A DNA stretch of 64,000 nucleotides from Pueribacillus theae (lineage in GTDB: Bacteria; Bacillota; Bacilli; Bacillales; UBA6769), in assembly GCF_003097615.1 (NCBI RefSeq), contig NZ_QCZG01000004.1, positions 62,001 to 126,000 of the forward strand. The letters run 5' to 3'. A program made the translations under genes and the position numbers. Every line of letters starts with the position of its first letter. The first letter of the stretch is position 1. The notes beneath the pieces are model-generated. The model was not told where the DNA came from and did not search any database. It was given only the letters and a program-made list of their open reading frames with translations. Of this stretch, positions 49,118 through 61,090 are shown piece after piece.

Positions 49118-49526
49118 TTTGAACACTTCTTTCTTCAATGAACGAAATCATAGCCGAGATGATGCTATCGATTCGTTCATCATTTTTCTGTAAGTAATGA
49201 TAGCCAATTAATGCCTCAAGGGCTGTACTGTAACGGTACGTTTGGACGTCAGTATTTTTAGGAATCGTTGGTGACTTTGCATTTCTTCCCCTTCTTAATA
49301 CAGCCTCTTCCTCTTCAGTAAAAAAATTGGCTTCTCTTAATTTGTGAAGAACTTTTGCTTGTGCCTTTGCCGATACATAGTTTGTCGCAAGGCGGTGCAA
49401 TCGCTGCGGGCGAACTTGCCCGCTTTTAAGCAAATGTTCGCGCACAAATACTTCCAAGACAGCATCACCCATGTACGCAAGTGCAAGGGCATTTAATTGT
49501 TTGGCATCAACATTGCTTTGGGCCAT
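49107..49526 (-). CDS. mrnC: Mini-ribonuclease III
   Basis: MrnC matures 23S rRNA precursor ends as a dimer without a dsRNA-binding domain. The 139 residues show the RNase III signature [18 protein letters not shown] with the catalytic acidic residues. It lies 2 nt past cysS and overlaps rlmB, in the conserved cysE-cysS-mrnC-rlmB order. Confidence 0.96.
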   Translation of the reverse strand: MAQSNVDAKQLNALALAYMGDAVLEVFVREHLLKSGQVRPQRLHRLATNYVSAKAQAKVLHKLREANFFTEEEEAVLRRGRNAKSPTIPKNTDVQTYRYSTALEALIGYHYLQKNDERIDSIISAMISFIEERSVQNGK

Positions 49527-49528
49527 AT

Positions 49529-50932
49529 CTACTCTTTCCTTTTCCAGCGAACGCCTTGGGGAGTATCTTCTAAAATAATATGTTGTGCAAGGAGTTGATC
49601 GCGGATTTCATCGGCTCTAGCAAATTGGCGTTCTTTTCTTGCTTGGTTCCTTTCTTCAATAAGCTTTTCAATTTCTTCATCAAGCAAAGCCTCTTCTTGC
49701 TTTAACGGGATGCCAAGTACAGTTGAAATCTCTTCAAAGAGGGTCAAATAAGCTGAAAGCACTGCTTTTGAAGAATTTTTATTCGCTAAATAACGGTTCG
49801 CTTCCTTTGCGAGTTCAAAAAGAACAGCGATGGCATTTGCAGTATTAAAATCATCGTCCATTTCTTCAATGAACTGTTTTTTTAACCGTTGAATTGCATC
49901 CAAAGAAGATTCAATGTTTTTATCAAGATTGGCAGAATGCGCCATACGGTATTCTAAATTCCTTACGGTTTCTTTCAGTCTTTCGAGTCCACTTCGTGCA
50001 CTTTCAAGAAGTTCATCATTAAAATTTATAGGATTGCGGTAATGGACAGACAACATGAAAAACCTGACAACGTTCGGATCTTGATTTTGAATTAATTCGT
50101 GGACTAACACAACATTTCCTAACGATTTAGACATTTTCTCATCATTGATTTTAATATAGCCGTTATGCATCCAATAGTTGGCAAATGGCTTTCCTGTTAA
50201 TGCTTCCGTTTGGGCGATTTCATTTTCATGATGCGGAAAAGCCAAATCTCGGCCCCCAGCATGGATATCAATCGTTTCGCCTAAATATTTCTTTGCCATC
50301 GCCGAGCATTCAATATGCCAGCCTGGCCGACCTTTCCCCCATGGGCTATCCCACGCAATTTCCCCTTCCTTTGCCGCTTTCCAAATTGTAAAATCAAGAG
50401 GGTCTTGCTTTTTTTCCCCTACTTCAATTCGGGCGCCAAGACGAAGATCATCAATCGATTGATGGGATAATTTACCGTAGCCCTCAAATTCACGCGTTTT
50501 AAAATAAACATCGCCGTCTGCCTCATAGGCGTAGCCCTTTTCAATTAACGCTTCTACAAAATCGATAATTTCATCCATGTTCTCCATCACACGTGGATGG
50601 ACATCCGCTTTTCGCACGCCGAGAGCCTCTGTATCTTCGTGGTATGCTTTGATAAAACGCTCCGCTAATTTGGGAACTTCTTCGCCAATTTCTTTCGCTG
50701 CTTTAATAATTTTATCGTCAACGTCTGTGAAATTTGATACGTAATACACATCATAGCCCCTATATTGAAAATAGCGACGAACCGTATCGAAAACGATAGG
50801 AGGCCTTGCATTTCCGATATGGATGTAATTGTAGACCGTTGGCCCGCACACATACATTTTTACTTTCTTATCCTCAATTGGAATGAATGTTTCTTTCTTT
50901 CGGGTTAACGTATTGTATAGCTTTATCGACAC
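49529..50932 (-). CDS. cysS: Cysteinyl-tRNA synthetase
   Basis: CysS charges tRNA-Cys. The 467 residues include the HIGH-type motif [17 protein letters not shown], the zinc ligands ([31 protein letters not shown]) and the KMSKS loop [13 protein letters not shown]. It starts at GTG and overlaps the end of cysE by 59 nt. The transcript begins at the cysteine-specific T-box upstream of cysE, so both genes respond to uncharged tRNA-Cys. Confidence 0.98.
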   Translation of the reverse strand: MSIKLYNTLTRKKETFIPIEDKKVKMYVCGPTVYNYIHIGNARPPIVFDTVRRYFQYRGYDVYYVSNFTDVDDKIIKAAKEIGEEVPKLAERFIKAYHEDTEALGVRKADVHPRVMENMDEIIDFVEALIEKGYAYEADGDVYFKTREFEGYGKLSHQSIDDLRLGARIEVGEKKQDPLDFTIWKAAKEGEIAWDSPWGKGRPGWHIECSAMAKKYLGETIDIHAGGRDLAFPHHENEIAQTEALTGKPFANYWMHNGYIKINDEKMSKSLGNVVLVHELIQNQDPNVVRFFMLSVHYRNPINFNDELLESARSGLERLKETVRNLEYRMAHSANLDKNIESSLDAIQRLKKQFIEEMDDDFNTANAIAVLFELAKEANRYLANKNSSKAVLSAYLTLFEEISTVLGIPLKQEEALLDEEIEKLIEERNQARKERQFARADEIRDQLLAQHIILEDTPQGVRWKRKE

Positions 50933-51557
50933 TTTCCCCGCTCCTTTTATCCATCAGTTTTAACTGTTCTTCAAGCATCGCAATTCTTTTTTCCATCTCA
51001 CTTATTTTATCTGCAACGTTGTCAGGGTGTTGGACCCTTACTCCATCCTGAATGACAACCTTTCCCGGTATGCCGACGACAGTCGAATTTGGGGGGACAT
51101 CTTTTAAAACAACCGAACCCGCGCCGATTTTTGAATTTTCTCCTAACGTAATCGAACCAATGACTTTTGCACCTGTCGAAATCATCACGTTATTTTTAAC
51201 CGTGGGATGCCGTTTCCCTTTTTCTTTGCCTGTTCCGCCTAAAGTGACCCCTTGAAAAATAATGACGTCGTCTCCAATGTCGCAAGTCTCGCCAATCACA
51301 ATTCCCATTCCGTGGTCAATGAACAAACGGCGTCCAATTTTAGCGCCGGGATGGATTTCAATCCCAGTAAAAAACCGGCTAACTTGTGATGTGAGACGAG
51401 CAAGGAAAAATAAACGCTTTCTCCAAAACCAGTGAGCGATATGATGTGACCAAATGGCATGCAGCCCTGAATAAGTTAAGATGACTTCTAAAACGCTTCT
51501 AGCCGCAGGGTCATTTTCAAATACGGCTTCTATATCCTCACGAAGCCTTTTAAACAT
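50874..51557 (-). CDS. cysE: Serine O-acetyltransferase
   Basis: CysE makes O-acetylserine, the carbon skeleton for cysteine. The 227 residues have an N-terminal helical domain and a left-handed beta-helix of hexapeptides ([38 protein letters not shown]). The length fits the shorter Gram-positive form. Expression is probably gated by the T-box at 51605-51945. It overlaps cysS by 59 nt, an unusually long overlap. Confidence 0.97.
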   Translation of the reverse strand: MFKRLREDIEAVFENDPAARSVLEVILTYSGLHAIWSHHIAHWFWRKRLFFLARLTSQVSRFFTGIEIHPGAKIGRRLFIDHGMGIVIGETCDIGDDVIIFQGVTLGGTGKEKGKRHPTVKNNVMISTGAKVIGSITLGENSKIGAGSVVLKDVPPNSTVVGIPGKVVIQDGVRVQHPDNVADKISEMEKRIAMLEEQLKLMDKRSGESVDKAIQYVNPKERNIHSN

Positions 51558-51604
51558 CGTAGACTCCCTCCCATCTTATTTTCATTCCTTGATCCGAGTT
51601 CAAA

Positions 51605-51945
51605 CAAAAAGCGCCCCTGTGCCCGAAGACACAGAGACGCCGATTGACGTGGTTCCACTCTGCTTATGCATTGCTTAAAAAGTTTTAATTAAAGGGTTGT
51701 TCAAAAAGTCCGGAGGCTTACAGGAGGCAAGCCCTCCTTTTTGAACACATACTTAAAAGACAATGCGCTCTATGCCTGGTAACGGGAGACGTCCGCTTTT
51801 GTTTACTCGTTTCATTTCAACAAAAGAACTCGAAGGTGCATTTCAAAATTGTGTTTCATAAACCACTTTCAGCCTAAGGTGGTATTCTCTGACATATGAA
51901 ACAATCAATTCCTACTCGTCCTTGTCATTGTAAGTAAAATTTCAG
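51605..51945 (-). promoter_or_regulatory. Cysteine-specific T-box riboswitch with repeat insertion
   Basis: The minus strand shows the T-box core AGAGTGGAACCACG (51648-51661). A terminator follows (GCGTCTCTGTGTC with GGCACAGGGGCGC, 51611-51640, then TTTTT). Upstream, in stem I context, is a specifier TGC (Cys) at 51838-51840 within GAAATGCACC. Uncharged tRNA-Cys should pair with TGC and with the T-box bulge to block termination. The region between specifier and T-box is interrupted by repeat copy J. The match to cysE-cysS as target is exact in logic. Confidence 0.9.
51699..51746 (-). repeat. Interspersed repeat copy J (inside the T-box leader)
   Basis: GTTCAAAAAGTCCGGAGGCT ... GCCCTCCTTTTTGAAC folds as one long hairpin: the 10-bp outer arms, then GGAGG/CCTCC and an inner GGCTT/AAGCC arm. 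It lies between the stem I region and the T-box antiterminator, in the part of T-box leaders that tolerates variable structures. Confidence 0.88.
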
Positions 51946-51953
51946 TTTTAGCT

Positions 51954-51982
51954 ATTATAGTATACATCTTCTGTTGATTCTG
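51954..51982 (-). promoter_or_regulatory. Candidate promoter of the cysE T-box transcript
   Basis: The minus strand has TTAACA followed after about 16 nt by TATACT, which overlaps a TATAAT (51954-51959). The exact -10 is uncertain, but the cluster lies just upstream of the T-box and below the gltX stop. Confidence 0.5.
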
Positions 51983-51999
51983 TTAACCGATGCGGTTTT

Positions 52000-53463
52000 T
52001 CACCCTTTTTGAACAGCTTTTTTAAGACGCGCTTCTACTACTTCTTTTCCCAAAAGTGAAATGGCAGCTGGAAGCTCAGGGCCATGCGTCTGCCCTGTTG
52101 TCGCTACACGGATCGGCATAAAAAGGCGCTTGCCTTTTTGCCCTGTTGCTTTCTGAACTCTTTTTATGGCAGCTTTCACTTCTTCAGGGCTGAAACCTTC
52201 CAACGGCTCAATCTCTTCAAGAAGAGCCTGAAGTACTTCCGGTACTTGCTCTTCGTTTAATACATTCTTTGCCTCTTCATTATACGAAATCGTCTTACGG
52301 AAAAACAAGTCTGTCAACTCGACGATTTCTGCGCCATACGTTAACTGATCTTGGTAAATGGCAATTAATTTTTCAGCCCATTCCCGCTCCTTAGCTGATA
52401 AATTTTCTGGCAGGCGGCCCGCTTGAATGAGAAAAGGCAATGTTAACTCAATGATTCGATCCAAGTCGCTGTTTTTTATATATTGGTTATTCATCCAAGC
52501 AAGCTTTTGTGTATCAAAAACTGCCGGTGATTTCGATAAACGTTTCACATCAAACATTTCAATAAATTGTTCTTTCGAAAAAATCTCTTCCTCCCCGACA
52601 GGCGACCAGCCAAGCAATGAAATAAAATTAAATAACGCCTCCGGCAAATAGCCGAGTTCTTTGTATTGCTCAATGAATTGAATAATCGATTCATCACGCT
52701 TGCTCAGTTTTTTGCGCTCTTCGTTGACGATAAGCGTCATGTGGCCAAACACAGGCGGTTCCCAACCAAAGGCTTCATAAATCATCATTTGTTTAGGCGT
52801 ATTGGAAATATGATCGTCTCCACGAAGAACGTGGGAAATTTTCATAAAGTGATCGTCGATGGCTACCGCAAAGTTATAGGTTGCAATGCCGTCCTTTTTC
52901 ACAATCACGAAGTCGCCAATCCCGTTTGAGTCAAATGTCACTTCACCCTTAACTAGATCGTCAAATGCGTATACTCGGTTTTCCGGCACTTTGAAACGGA
53001 TACTTGGTTTACGCCCTTCCGCTTCAAATTGGGCTCGCTCCTCATCTGTCAAATTCCTGCATTTTCCAGAGTAACGGGGCATCTCATGCCTTGCCCGCTG
53101 GGCTTCGCGTTCTGCTTCTAATTCTTCTTCCGTGCAATAGCATTTAAACGCAAGCCCCCGCTCAAGCAAATCATTGGCATGCTCTTCATACAGATGAAGC
53201 CGTTCAGTCTGCCTGTACGGTCCGTAATCCCCGCCTTTATCAATGCTTTCATCCCAGTCTATGCCAAGCCATGTTAAGTAGCGGAGCTGATTGCGTTCGC
53301 CGCCTTCCACGTTGCGTTTGACATCCGTATCTTCCACCCTGATAATGAATTTTCCGTTTTGCGAACGTGCAAATAAATAATTAAATAAAGCTGTTCTCGC
53401 ATTTCCTATATGTAAATGCCCAGTCGGGCTTGGAGCATAGCGAACCCTGATTTCATTTGACAT
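52000..53463 (-). CDS. gltX: Glutamyl-tRNA synthetase
   Basis: GltX charges tRNA-Glu; in organisms lacking GlnRS it also mischarges tRNA-Gln for GatCAB. The 487 residues carry [20 protein letters not shown] (HIGH motif) and the KLSKRDESI loop (KMSKS equivalent). A Cys-containing segment (CYCTEEELE) follows the first catalytic part. GTAACA-type spacing with an AAGGTG site precedes the ATG. A promoter candidate lies in the 97-nt gap after ispF. Confidence 0.98.
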   Translation of the reverse strand: MSNEIRVRYAPSPTGHLHIGNARTALFNYLFARSQNGKFIIRVEDTDVKRNVEGGERNQLRYLTWLGIDWDESIDKGGDYGPYRQTERLHLYEEHANDLLERGLAFKCYCTEEELEAEREAQRARHEMPRYSGKCRNLTDEERAQFEAEGRKPSIRFKVPENRVYAFDDLVKGEVTFDSNGIGDFVIVKKDGIATYNFAVAIDDHFMKISHVLRGDDHISNTPKQMMIYEAFGWEPPVFGHMTLIVNEERKKLSKRDESIIQFIEQYKELGYLPEALFNFISLLGWSPVGEEEIFSKEQFIEMFDVKRLSKSPAVFDTQKLAWMNNQYIKNSDLDRIIELTLPFLIQAGRLPENLSAKEREWAEKLIAIYQDQLTYGAEIVELTDLFFRKTISYNEEAKNVLNEEQVPEVLQALLEEIEPLEGFSPEEVKAAIKRVQKATGQKGKRLFMPIRVATTGQTHGPELPAAISLLGKEVVEARLKKAVQKG

Positions 53464-53503
53464 TTGTTACACCTTCCACTTCTTTCATTCAGTCATTTTT
53501 TTC

Positions 53504-53534
53504 ATTTTACCATGATTCCGCAAGAAGCCGTCAA
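53504..53534 (-). promoter_or_regulatory. Candidate promoter of gltX
   Basis: The minus strand reads TTGACG (53529-53534), 19 nt, TAAAAT (53504-53509) with a TGG extension before the -10. The spacing is long, but the extended -10 can compensate. Confidence 0.5.
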
Positions 53535-53560
53535 GAACAATACACCTTTCTTCGTGCGGC

Positions 53561-54037
53561 TTACCTTTTTTGCAATAGGACCACAGCTTGCGCTGCGATT
53601 CCTTCTTCTCTGCCTATAAATCCAAGTTTTTCGCCTGTTGTTGCTTTTACGTTAATTTGAGAAACATCTGCTTCAAGCAGTGCCGCAATCGTTTCTCTCA
53701 TTCTTAGAATATGCGGCGCCATTTTTGGCTTTTGTGCGATGACTGTGCAATCAATGTTTCCCAATCGGTAGCCTTTTTGTTTGATAAGCTCCCATATCTT
53801 GTGAAGAAGCTCGCGCGAATCGGCATTTTTATAAGCCTCGTCCGTATCTGGAAAATGTCTTCCGATATCTCCCAGTGCAAGCGCTCCAAGGCATGCATCT
53901 GTTATAGCATGCAGCAGCACATCGGCATCAGAATGGCCAAGCAGGCCCTTTTCATACGGGATTTCAACTCCGCCTATTACCATTTTTCTGCCTTTTTGAA
54001 GCTGATGAATATCAAACCCTTGTCCAATCCGTATCAC
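53561..54037 (-). CDS. ispF: 2-C-methyl-D-erythritol 2,4-cyclodiphosphate synthase
   Basis: IspF is the fifth enzyme of the MEP isoprenoid pathway. The 158 residues show the metal site (FDIHQL and [19 protein letters not shown]) and the end [20 protein letters not shown]. The GTG at 54037 gives (M)[18 protein letters not shown] lies 8 nt upstream. It overlaps the ispD stop by 4 nt (GTGA), so the two are translationally coupled. Confidence 0.97.
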   Translation of the reverse strand: MIRIGQGFDIHQLQKGRKMVIGGVEIPYEKGLLGHSDADVLLHAITDACLGALALGDIGRHFPDTDEAYKNADSRELLHKIWELIKQKGYRLGNIDCTVIAQKPKMAPHILRMRETIAALLEADVSQINVKATTGEKLGFIGREEGIAAQAVVLLQKR

Positions 54038-54729
54038 CCTTTGTTCTCCTTCCATTTCAAGATGACTTCAGCCATTGACAAATCATATGGTGTCGTCAGT
54101 TTAATATTATACTCTTCACCTAAAACAATCGATACTTCATAACCTAATTCCTCAACGAGGGAAGCATCGTCTGTTGCAGTGATTCCGCAGCGTTCTGCAT
54201 GCTCATAAGCCTTGATAATAATGGAGGATCGGAAAGCTTGCGGTGTTTGAACAGCCCACAGACTGGATCGATTCAATGTTTTTAGGACGATTCCATCATT
54301 CCCGCTTTTTATCGTATCTTTCAAAGGAACAGCTAAAACGGCTGCACCTTTTGCAGCCGCTTTTTTTGCTACACGAGTGATCATGTCACACGTAACGAAT
54401 GGCCTTGCGCCGTCATGAATGAGTACAACACCATCCTCTTCTCCCGGAAGAGCTTTTAATCCTTTATACACACTGTCCTGGCGTTCCTTGCCGCCATTCA
54501 GAATATGGCTTACTTTTGATAATTTATTTGCATCGACAAGCTCACAGAATTCTTTTTTTTCTTTTTCATTTATAACAAGTATGATTCCAATGCAATTTGG
54601 ATCGTTTTGAAAAACGTTTAACGTATGAACGATAACCGGCTGGTCTTCAAGTAAAATAAACTGCTTGTTTTTTCCGGCTTTCATGCGTTTTCCTTGCCCC
54701 GCTGCAGGAATAACAACGCGATATTCCAC
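54034..54729 (-). CDS. ispD: 2-C-methyl-D-erythritol 4-phosphate cytidylyltransferase
   Basis: IspD attaches CMP to methylerythritol phosphate, the third MEP-pathway step. The 231 residues have the nucleotide loop [20 protein letters not shown] and the conserved [12 protein letters not shown]. Start is GTG. It follows yacL after a 155-nt spacer that contains a nested inverted repeat. Confidence 0.97.
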   Translation of the reverse strand: MEYRVVIPAAGQGKRMKAGKNKQFILLEDQPVIVHTLNVFQNDPNCIGIILVINEKEKKEFCELVDANKLSKVSHILNGGKERQDSVYKGLKALPGEEDGVVLIHDGARPFVTCDMITRVAKKAAAKGAAVLAVPLKDTIKSGNDGIVLKTLNRSSLWAVQTPQAFRSSIIIKAYEHAERCGITATDDASLVEELGYEVSIVLGEEYNIKLTTPYDLSMAEVILKWKENKG

Positions 54730-54772
54730 GATAACAAACCATCCCTTACCTTTTTAGTTTGCTTTATCCGGT

Positions 54773-54845
54773 GCTACCGTCCGGAAGACCCCCCACTTCA
54801 AGATTTAGAGATTTCGAAGAAGTATAAGTGGGGAATAACGGACGC
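54773..54845. repeat. Nested inverted repeat, possible mobile-element end
   Basis: CCCCACTT pairs with AAGTGGGG over 8 bp around a 27-nt loop. Outside it CGTCCG pairs with CGGACG. The motif CCCCACTTCAA is shared with the IS605-like end at 5615-5715. It may be a decayed element end or simply a leader hairpin of ispD. Confidence 0.4.
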
Positions 54846-54884
54846 TAATCCCTTGGTACGTCTCGATTTATATGAATAAGAAAC

Positions 54885-55997
54885 TTATAATGCCTTTTCC
54901 AACAATTTAGGCTTGGCGAAAATCATTCTGCCTGCAGACGTCTGCAGTACACTCGTTACAATGACATCGATGGTTTTACCAATGTAGTTGCGCCCTTCTT
55001 CAACGACAATCATCGTACCATCGTCAAGATAGCCAATGCCTTGGTTATGTTCTTTCCCGTCTTTAATCACCTGTACATTTAATTCTTCACCAGGCAGAAC
55101 GACCGGCTTCACAGCATTCGCCAAATCATTTATGTTCAAGACAGCTACATTTTGCAGTTCGCATACTTTGTTTAAATTAAAGTCATTTGTGACAACAATG
55201 CCATTCAATAGTTTCGCTAGTTTCACGAGCTTGCTGTCAACCTCATGAATCTCTTCAAAGTCGCCTTCATAGATTTCGACATTGACATCAAGTTCCTTTT
55301 GGATTCTATTCAAAATATCTAATCCCCTGCGGCCGCGATTGCGCTTTAAGGCATCTGATGAATCTGCAATATGCTGCAACTCTTCAAGTACAAAATGGGG
55401 GATAACAAGCGTCCCTTCCAAAAATCCTGTTTGGCAAATGTCAGCGATTCGTCCATCAATAATGACGCTCGTATCCAATATTTTCAACTTCACATTATCT
55501 TTCTCAACGTCTCTTGGTTCCTCTACTTCTTTTTTCTTGTCTCTCATTTTATTTATCGAAAAAAGAGAAACTAATTCATCCCGTTTTTTAAAGCCCACTT
55601 GGAAACCCCAATAGCCTGCGAGTACTGTGATGAAAATCGGGACGACGTCACTTAAGATTAGGATGTCCATTCCGCTTAAAGATACCGTTATAAGAAACGC
55701 AACAATTAATCCGACGACTAACCCAATCGTTCCAAATAATAAGTCTGTAATCGGTACTTTAACAAGTGCTTCTTCCACCCATTTAATTAATCCAGCAATA
55801 TAATCCGTTAACCAATAGGTTGCTAAAAATAATATAAGTGCGCCAATAAATGCTCCGATATAAGGGGAAATGAGCAATGGGATGTCTCCGATGTTTAAGA
55901 GTGACAGCAAATCTGGAACGAAGAGCCAGCCCAGTGTGGCACCCGACAAAATAAAAAATAATTGCACAAATCTTTTTAAAAGATTCTCGTTCAACAT
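54885..55997 (-). CDS. Membrane-anchored PIN-TRAM domain protein YacL
   Basis: The 370-residue product has four N-terminal membrane segments (about residues 8-28, 40-60, 80-104 and 112-132). A PIN nuclease-like domain follows ([30 protein letters not shown]) and then a C-terminal TRAM domain ([20 protein letters not shown]). It is conserved beside disA in Bacillaceae as YacL; RNase activity is predicted, and its biological role is not established to my knowledge. The ATG at 55997 is chosen behind GGAGGTG; a GTG two codons earlier is part of that site. Confidence 0.93.
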   Translation of the reverse strand: MLNENLLKRFVQLFFILSGATLGWLFVPDLLSLLNIGDIPLLISPYIGAFIGALILFLATYWLTDYIAGLIKWVEEALVKVPITDLLFGTIGLVVGLIVAFLITVSLSGMDILILSDVVPIFITVLAGYWGFQVGFKKRDELVSLFSINKMRDKKKEVEEPRDVEKDNVKLKILDTSVIIDGRIADICQTGFLEGTLVIPHFVLEELQHIADSSDALKRNRGRRGLDILNRIQKELDVNVEIYEGDFEEIHEVDSKLVKLAKLLNGIVVTNDFNLNKVCELQNVAVLNINDLANAVKPVVLPGEELNVQVIKDGKEHNQGIGYLDDGTMIVVEEGRNYIGKTIDVIVTSVLQTSAGRMIFAKPKLLEKAL

Positions 55998-56115
55998 ATT
56001 CACCTCCTTCTATCATTATAAACAGTTTCCCTGTTTTGAAACCTATTTTCCAAATAATTTACATAGTGTAACATAAATGAAACTATGAAATCTCTAACAA
56101 GGCTCTAGCCTCCCA

Positions 56116-57189
56116 TCAAATATGGCGATCGATTAAAACTTGTTCCTGGACGCGCTTTAAACCGGCTTGAATGGCTCTCGCCCGAATTTCCCCAATGCCT
56201 TCCACTTCATCCAAATCTTTTAATGAAGCCTTCGCAATCGCGTTTAAATTAGGAAATGCCCGAACTAAATTCCCGATAATGAGCGGTGGAAGCCTTGGTA
56301 TTTTGTGCAAAAGCCTGTAACCCTTCGGTGCGACAGCTTCGTCATTTCGGACTGCGCTTGCAGGAAAGCCCAATAATTTAGCAATGGCACTCTCTTCAAG
56401 CAATTCTTCGTTTGACAGCTTGCTTAATTGTTTCATCACTTCATTCGGATTGACTTTGCTATCCTTTACGTAATCGCGAATCAATAGCCTAGCATCCAAC
56501 TCTACATTGCCGACAAGCTCTTCAAGCTGCATACTAATCAGGCGGCCTTCTGTTCCGAGCTCATTGACATAGTTTAGAATTTCACTTCGAATACGCATCA
56601 CCATTTCAATGCGATGAAGCACTTGGCAAACATCTTGCAATGTAACAAGTTCTTCAAATTCCAAAGCCCCTAGATTCGTTAAGCCTTGATCAAGCACAGA
56701 TTTATACTTTTCAAGCGTTTGAATCGCCTGATTGGCTTTAGTTATAATCACCCCTATATCTTTTAACGAATATTGGATGTTCCCTTTATACAGTGTAATG
56801 ATATTTCGGCGTTGGGAAATGGAAATGACAAGGCTTCCAGTTTGTTTTGCAACACGTTCAGCTGTCCTGTGGCGGATCCCCGTTTCGTTTGAAGGAATTG
56901 CCGTATCGGGGATAAGCTGTGTGTTGGCATATAAAATTCGGTTCCCTTCTTCATTTAAAATAATGGCACCGTCCATTTTCGCAAGTTCATATAAATAAGC
57001 AGGCGTGAATTTGCAATCAATGGAAAAGCCGCCATCAACAATTTGCTTCACTTTGTCATCATAGCCCACTACAATCAGTCCGCCGGTTTCAGCACGGAGA
57101 ATATTATCGATCCCTTCGCGAAGCGGCGTCCCGGGGGCTACAATTTGAAGAAACTGATTAATGATCGTAGATACTGCTCTCGGCTCCAT
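56116..57189 (-). CDS. disA: Diadenylate cyclase and DNA-integrity scanning protein
   Basis: DisA makes cyclic di-AMP and scans DNA for lesions before sporulation. The 357 residues carry the DAC motifs AKMDGAIIL (DGA) and [15 protein letters not shown] (RHR), a helical spine, and a C-terminal helix-hairpin-helix ([20 protein letters not shown]) for branched DNA. It lies 6 nt after radA; in B. subtilis RadA restrains DisA activity. Confidence 0.97.
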   Translation of the reverse strand: MEPRAVSTIINQFLQIVAPGTPLREGIDNILRAETGGLIVVGYDDKVKQIVDGGFSIDCKFTPAYLYELAKMDGAIILNEEGNRILYANTQLIPDTAIPSNETGIRHRTAERVAKQTGSLVISISQRRNIITLYKGNIQYSLKDIGVIITKANQAIQTLEKYKSVLDQGLTNLGALEFEELVTLQDVCQVLHRIEMVMRIRSEILNYVNELGTEGRLISMQLEELVGNVELDARLLIRDYVKDSKVNPNEVMKQLSKLSNEELLEESAIAKLLGFPASAVRNDEAVAPKGYRLLHKIPRLPPLIIGNLVRAFPNLNAIAKASLKDLDEVEGIGEIRARAIQAGLKRVQEQVLIDRHI

Positions 57190-57195
57190 CTCTCT

Positions 57196-58572
57196 CTACC
57201 CCTCCAAAGCATGCTCCAGCGCCTGCCCCACCGTGTCTATGCCAATAACTTGAATACCATTAGGGATCGCCCAACCGCCAATATTTTTCTTTGGTAAAAT
57301 GACGCGTGTAAAACCTAATTTTGCTGCTTCGTGAACCCTTTGTTCAATGCGCGAAACCCTTCTTACTTCGCCAGTTAAACCGATTTCGCCAATCATGACA
57401 TCACTTGGCTTCGTCGGCCGGTCACGGAAGCTTGACGCGATGCTAATAGCGATGGCGAGATCGATCGCAGGTTCATCAAGGCGCACCCCGCCAGCTACGT
57501 TTAAATAGGCATCTTGGTTTTGCAGCAGAAGCCCAACTCGTTTTTCTAAAACAGCCATCAAAAGCGATACACGGTTATGGTCAATCCCGTTTGCAGTACG
57601 GCGGGGATTTCCAAAGCTTGTCGGCGTAATAAGCGCCTGTATTTCAACCATAAGCGTTCTCGTCCCCTCTAATGACGCGACAACTGTTGATCCAGAAGCG
57701 CCTTTTGCTCTTTCTTCAAGAAAAATTTCCGAAGGATTCGCCACTTCTTCTAGCCCCGTTTCCTTCATTTCGAAAACCCCAAGCTCGTTTGTTGAGCCGA
57801 ACCGATTTTTCACAGCTCGAAGCAAGCGATAAGAATGATGGCGTTCTCCTTCAAAATAAAGAACAGCATCTACCATATGCTCAAGCAGCCTTGGCCCTGC
57901 AATTGAACCTTCTTTTGTCACATGCCCAACGATAAAAATGGCAATTCCTTTCGTTTTTGCGATACGCATAAGCTGACCGGTACACTCTCTTACTTGGGAA
58001 ACACTGCCCGGCGCGCTTGTAACCGCTGGATGATGCATTGTCTGAATGGAATCAACAACAATAAAGACAGGCTGAAGCTCCTCAATTGCTTGCTCAATCA
58101 ATTCCAAATCTGTTTCAGCTTGGATATATAATGTTTCTGCAGCAATATGTAGCCTTTCTGCCCGAAGCTTTGTCTGTTTCATTGACTCTTCGCCAGAAAC
58201 GTAAAGGACTTTTGCATTGTCCTTTGCCAAATGGTACGAAGTTTCCAAAAGAAGCGTCGATTTCCCAATTCCCGGGTCGCCTCCGACCAACACTAGCGAG
58301 CCTGGGACAATCCCTCCACCAAGCACTCTGTTCAGTTCATTAATTTTCGCGTCGATTCTCGGCTCACGATCGCCTTTAATCGATTGGATGGACATCGGTT
58401 TTGACGAGGCGCCTGCTCCAGACGTAACAAAGCCTCTTTTTGTTTTATTCGGCAATTCAATCAGTTCTTCTACCATTGTATTCCAATGGTGGCAGCCTGG
58501 ACATTTTCCCATCCATTTCGGTGATTCATATCCGCATTCTTGACAAATATATTTTGTTTTTCTTTTTGCCAT
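57196..58572 (-). CDS. radA: DNA repair protein RadA (Sms)
   Basis: RadA is a RecA-like helicase for branch migration. The 458-residue protein has the N-terminal zinc finger ([18 protein letters not shown]), Walker [15 protein letters not shown], the KNRFGS motif ([13 protein letters not shown]) and a Lon-like C-terminal domain. The ATG at 58572 with AGGGGAGAAAG is chosen over a longer frame. It is followed closely by disA and preceded by clpC. Confidence 0.97.
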   Translation of the reverse strand: MAKRKTKYICQECGYESPKWMGKCPGCHHWNTMVEELIELPNKTKRGFVTSGAGASSKPMSIQSIKGDREPRIDAKINELNRVLGGGIVPGSLVLVGGDPGIGKSTLLLETSYHLAKDNAKVLYVSGEESMKQTKLRAERLHIAAETLYIQAETDLELIEQAIEELQPVFIVVDSIQTMHHPAVTSAPGSVSQVRECTGQLMRIAKTKGIAIFIVGHVTKEGSIAGPRLLEHMVDAVLYFEGERHHSYRLLRAVKNRFGSTNELGVFEMKETGLEEVANPSEIFLEERAKGASGSTVVASLEGTRTLMVEIQALITPTSFGNPRRTANGIDHNRVSLLMAVLEKRVGLLLQNQDAYLNVAGGVRLDEPAIDLAIAISIASSFRDRPTKPSDVMIGEIGLTGEVRRVSRIEQRVHEAAKLGFTRVILPKKNIGGWAIPNGIQVIGIDTVGQALEHALEG

Positions 58573-58654
58573 GCTTTCTCCCCTGCACCATGTTTCTATT
58601 TTCCAAAACAAAGCAGGCGACCGGAAGTCCCCATTTCTTCCGGCCACACACTAC

Positions 58655-61090
58655 TTACTGCTTAGCACTTTCCAACGCTTCAACAACATACTTGCCATCT
58701 TTTACATCAATTTTTACGTGTTGGCCTTTTTTTATGTTGCCTTTCAATAATTCCTCTGAAAGCAAATCTTCAATATGACGCTGAATGGCTCTGCGCAGCG
58801 GTCTAGCTCCATATTCTGGATCGTACCCGTCTTCTGAAAGTTGTTCTTTTGCCGCTTCTGTCAAATAAAAATCAATGCCTTGTTCACGCAGCCGTTTTCT
58901 GAGTTGGTTGCTCAATAAGTTTACAATTTCCGTTAAATGTTTTTTCTCTAGGGAGTGGAAGACAATCGTCTCATCAATTCTATTCAGAAATTCTGGCCTG
59001 AATGCCTTTTTCAACTCGTCTAATACTTTGTCTTTCATGTCTTTATAATTCCGATCCGTACCCTGCACTGCAAAACCGACGTATTTATTTCGCTTTAATG
59101 CACTTGCTCCAACATTAGAAGTCATGATTAAAATGGTATTTCTAAAATCAACTGTCCGGCCTTTTGAGTCTGTTAAACGGCCGTCTTCAAGCACTTGCAG
59201 AAGAATATTAAAAACGTCAGGATGCGCTTTTTCAATTTCATCAAGCAAAACAACCGAATATGGCTTTCTGCGTACTTTTTCTGTCAATTGGCCGCCTTCC
59301 TCGTAGCCGACATATCCTGGAGGAGCCCCGACAAGCCTTGATGTTGCATGCTTCTCCATATATTCCGACATATCAATTCGGATAACCGCATCTTCGTCGC
59401 CAAACATTGCTTCGGCAAGCGCACGTGCAAGCTCTGTCTTACCGACACCTGTAGGTCCAAGGAAAATAAATGATCCAATTGGACGTTTCGGATCTTTCAG
59501 CCCCGCTCTCGCTCTTCTTACAGCTTGTGAAACAGCTCTTACCGCTTCATCCTGGCCAATGACGCGATCGTGAAGAATTTCTTCCAGCTTAAGCAGACGA
59601 TCCGTCTCCTCTTCTTTCAGCTTGGAGACAGGAATTCCTGTCCAGCTCGATACAACCATGGCAATATCTTCCGACGTTACTTCTTGATGCTCTTGCCCTT
59701 GTTTTTCTTTCCATTGGTTTTTCGTTTGCTCTACTTCTTCGCGAAGACGCTGTTCTGTATCCCGAAGGGAAGCTGCTTTTTCAAATTCCTGACTTTGCAC
59801 GGCTGCGTCTTTTTCTTTTCTTACTTCTTCAAGCTTTTGTTCCAATTCTTTCAAATTCGGCGGGGTTGTGTATGAGCGCAATCGGACCTTCGAACCCGCC
59901 TCATCAATTAAGTCGATGGCTTTGTCCGGAAGGAAGCGATCGGATATATAGCGATCAGACAAAGTAACTGCTGCTACAATCGAATCGTCTGGAATTGTCA
60001 CACGATGGTGAGCTTCGTATCGGTCGCGGAGCCCTTTCAAAATTTCAATTGACTCTTCAAGCGTCGGCTCATTCACTTGGATCGGTTGGAAACGCCTTTC
60101 CAATGCTGCATCTTTTTCAATATATTTACGGTATTCATCGAGCGTTGTCGCACCAATGCATTGGAGTTCTCCACGGGAAAGAGCCGGTTTTAAAATGTTC
60201 GAAGCATCGATTGCTCCTTCTGCGCCTCCCGCACCAATCAATGTATGCAACTCATCAATAAATAGAATAATGTTGCCTGCCTGGCGAATTTCGTCCATTA
60301 CTTTTTTAAGCCGGTCTTCAAATTCACCGCGATATTTCGTACCAGCGACAACGGTCCCCATATCAAGCGTCATGACGCGTTTGTCACGTAAAATTTCAGG
60401 CACTTCATTATTTACAATTTGCTGTGCCAGCCCTTCGGCTATCGCTGTTTTTCCGACGCCGGGTTCACCGATTATTACCGGATTATTTTTCGTACGCCTG
60501 CTCAATACTTCGATGACACGCTGAATTTCTTTGCTTCGGCCGATTACAGGGTCAAGCCCGCTTTCACGCGCAACTTGTGTCAAATCCCTTGCAAGGCTGT
60601 CAAGTGTCGGCGTATTCACATTGGCTGTAGCACCTTGGTGCCCGGAACTGGATTCATTGCTCCCGAGGAGTTGAAGCACTTGCTGCCTCGCTTTATTTAA
60701 GCTAATTCCTAAGTTATTTAAAACTCTCGCTGCCACTCCTTCGCCTTCGCGAATTAGGCCGAGAAGAATATGCTCTGTTCCTACGTAAGAGTGCCCAAGT
60801 TTTCGAGCTTCATCCATCGACAATTCGATTACTTTTTTCGCTCTTGGCGTGTAATGAATGGTTTGAACTTTCTCCTCACTGCTTCCAATTAACCCTTCAA
60901 CTTCTTTTTGAATTTTTTCAGGGTCAAGATTAAGAGCACTAAGCGCTTTGGCGGCAATTCCTTCCCCTTCGCGTATAAGCCCTAGCAAGATATGCTCTGT
61001 CCCTACATTATTGTGACCTAATCGAATGGCTTCTTCTTGGGCAAGTGCCAACACTTTTTGGGCCCTCTCGGTAAAACGTCCAAACATCAT
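58655..61090 (-). CDS. clpC: ATP-dependent Clp unfoldase ClpC
   Basis: ClpC works with ClpP and adaptors (MecA, McsB) in regulated proteolysis. The 811 residues contain two Clp-N repeats (residues 3-75 and 80-145), the first AAA module ([18 protein letters not shown]), a middle domain with a UVR-like segment ([20 protein letters not shown]) and the second AAA module ([16 protein letters not shown]). A ClpP-binding loop region is near residue 680. The ATG overlaps the mcsB stop by 4 nt. The operon is under CtsR control from 63220. Confidence 0.98.
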   Translation of the reverse strand: MMFGRFTERAQKVLALAQEEAIRLGHNNVGTEHILLGLIREGEGIAAKALSALNLDPEKIQKEVEGLIGSSEEKVQTIHYTPRAKKVIELSMDEARKLGHSYVGTEHILLGLIREGEGVAARVLNNLGISLNKARQQVLQLLGSNESSSGHQGATANVNTPTLDSLARDLTQVARESGLDPVIGRSKEIQRVIEVLSRRTKNNPVIIGEPGVGKTAIAEGLAQQIVNNEVPEILRDKRVMTLDMGTVVAGTKYRGEFEDRLKKVMDEIRQAGNIILFIDELHTLIGAGGAEGAIDASNILKPALSRGELQCIGATTLDEYRKYIEKDAALERRFQPIQVNEPTLEESIEILKGLRDRYEAHHRVTIPDDSIVAAVTLSDRYISDRFLPDKAIDLIDEAGSKVRLRSYTTPPNLKELEQKLEEVRKEKDAAVQSQEFEKAASLRDTEQRLREEVEQTKNQWKEKQGQEHQEVTSEDIAMVVSSWTGIPVSKLKEEETDRLLKLEEILHDRVIGQDEAVRAVSQAVRRARAGLKDPKRPIGSFIFLGPTGVGKTELARALAEAMFGDEDAVIRIDMSEYMEKHATSRLVGAPPGYVGYEEGGQLTEKVRRKPYSVVLLDEIEKAHPDVFNILLQVLEDGRLTDSKGRTVDFRNTILIMTSNVGASALKRNKYVGFAVQGTDRNYKDMKDKVLDELKKAFRPEFLNRIDETIVFHSLEKKHLTEIVNLLSNQLRKRLREQGIDFYLTEAAKEQLSEDGYDPEYGARPLRRAIQRHIEDLLSEELLKGNIKKGQHVKIDVKDGKYVVEALESAKQ

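Larger units (their letters stand above)
51558..51999 (-). other. 442-nt gltX-cysE spacer: cysteine T-box region
   Basis: The spacer is filled by a promoter, the T-box leader with its specifier, antiterminator and terminator, an interspersed repeat inside that leader, and the cysE ribosome site. No reading frame is supported. Confidence 0.85.
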
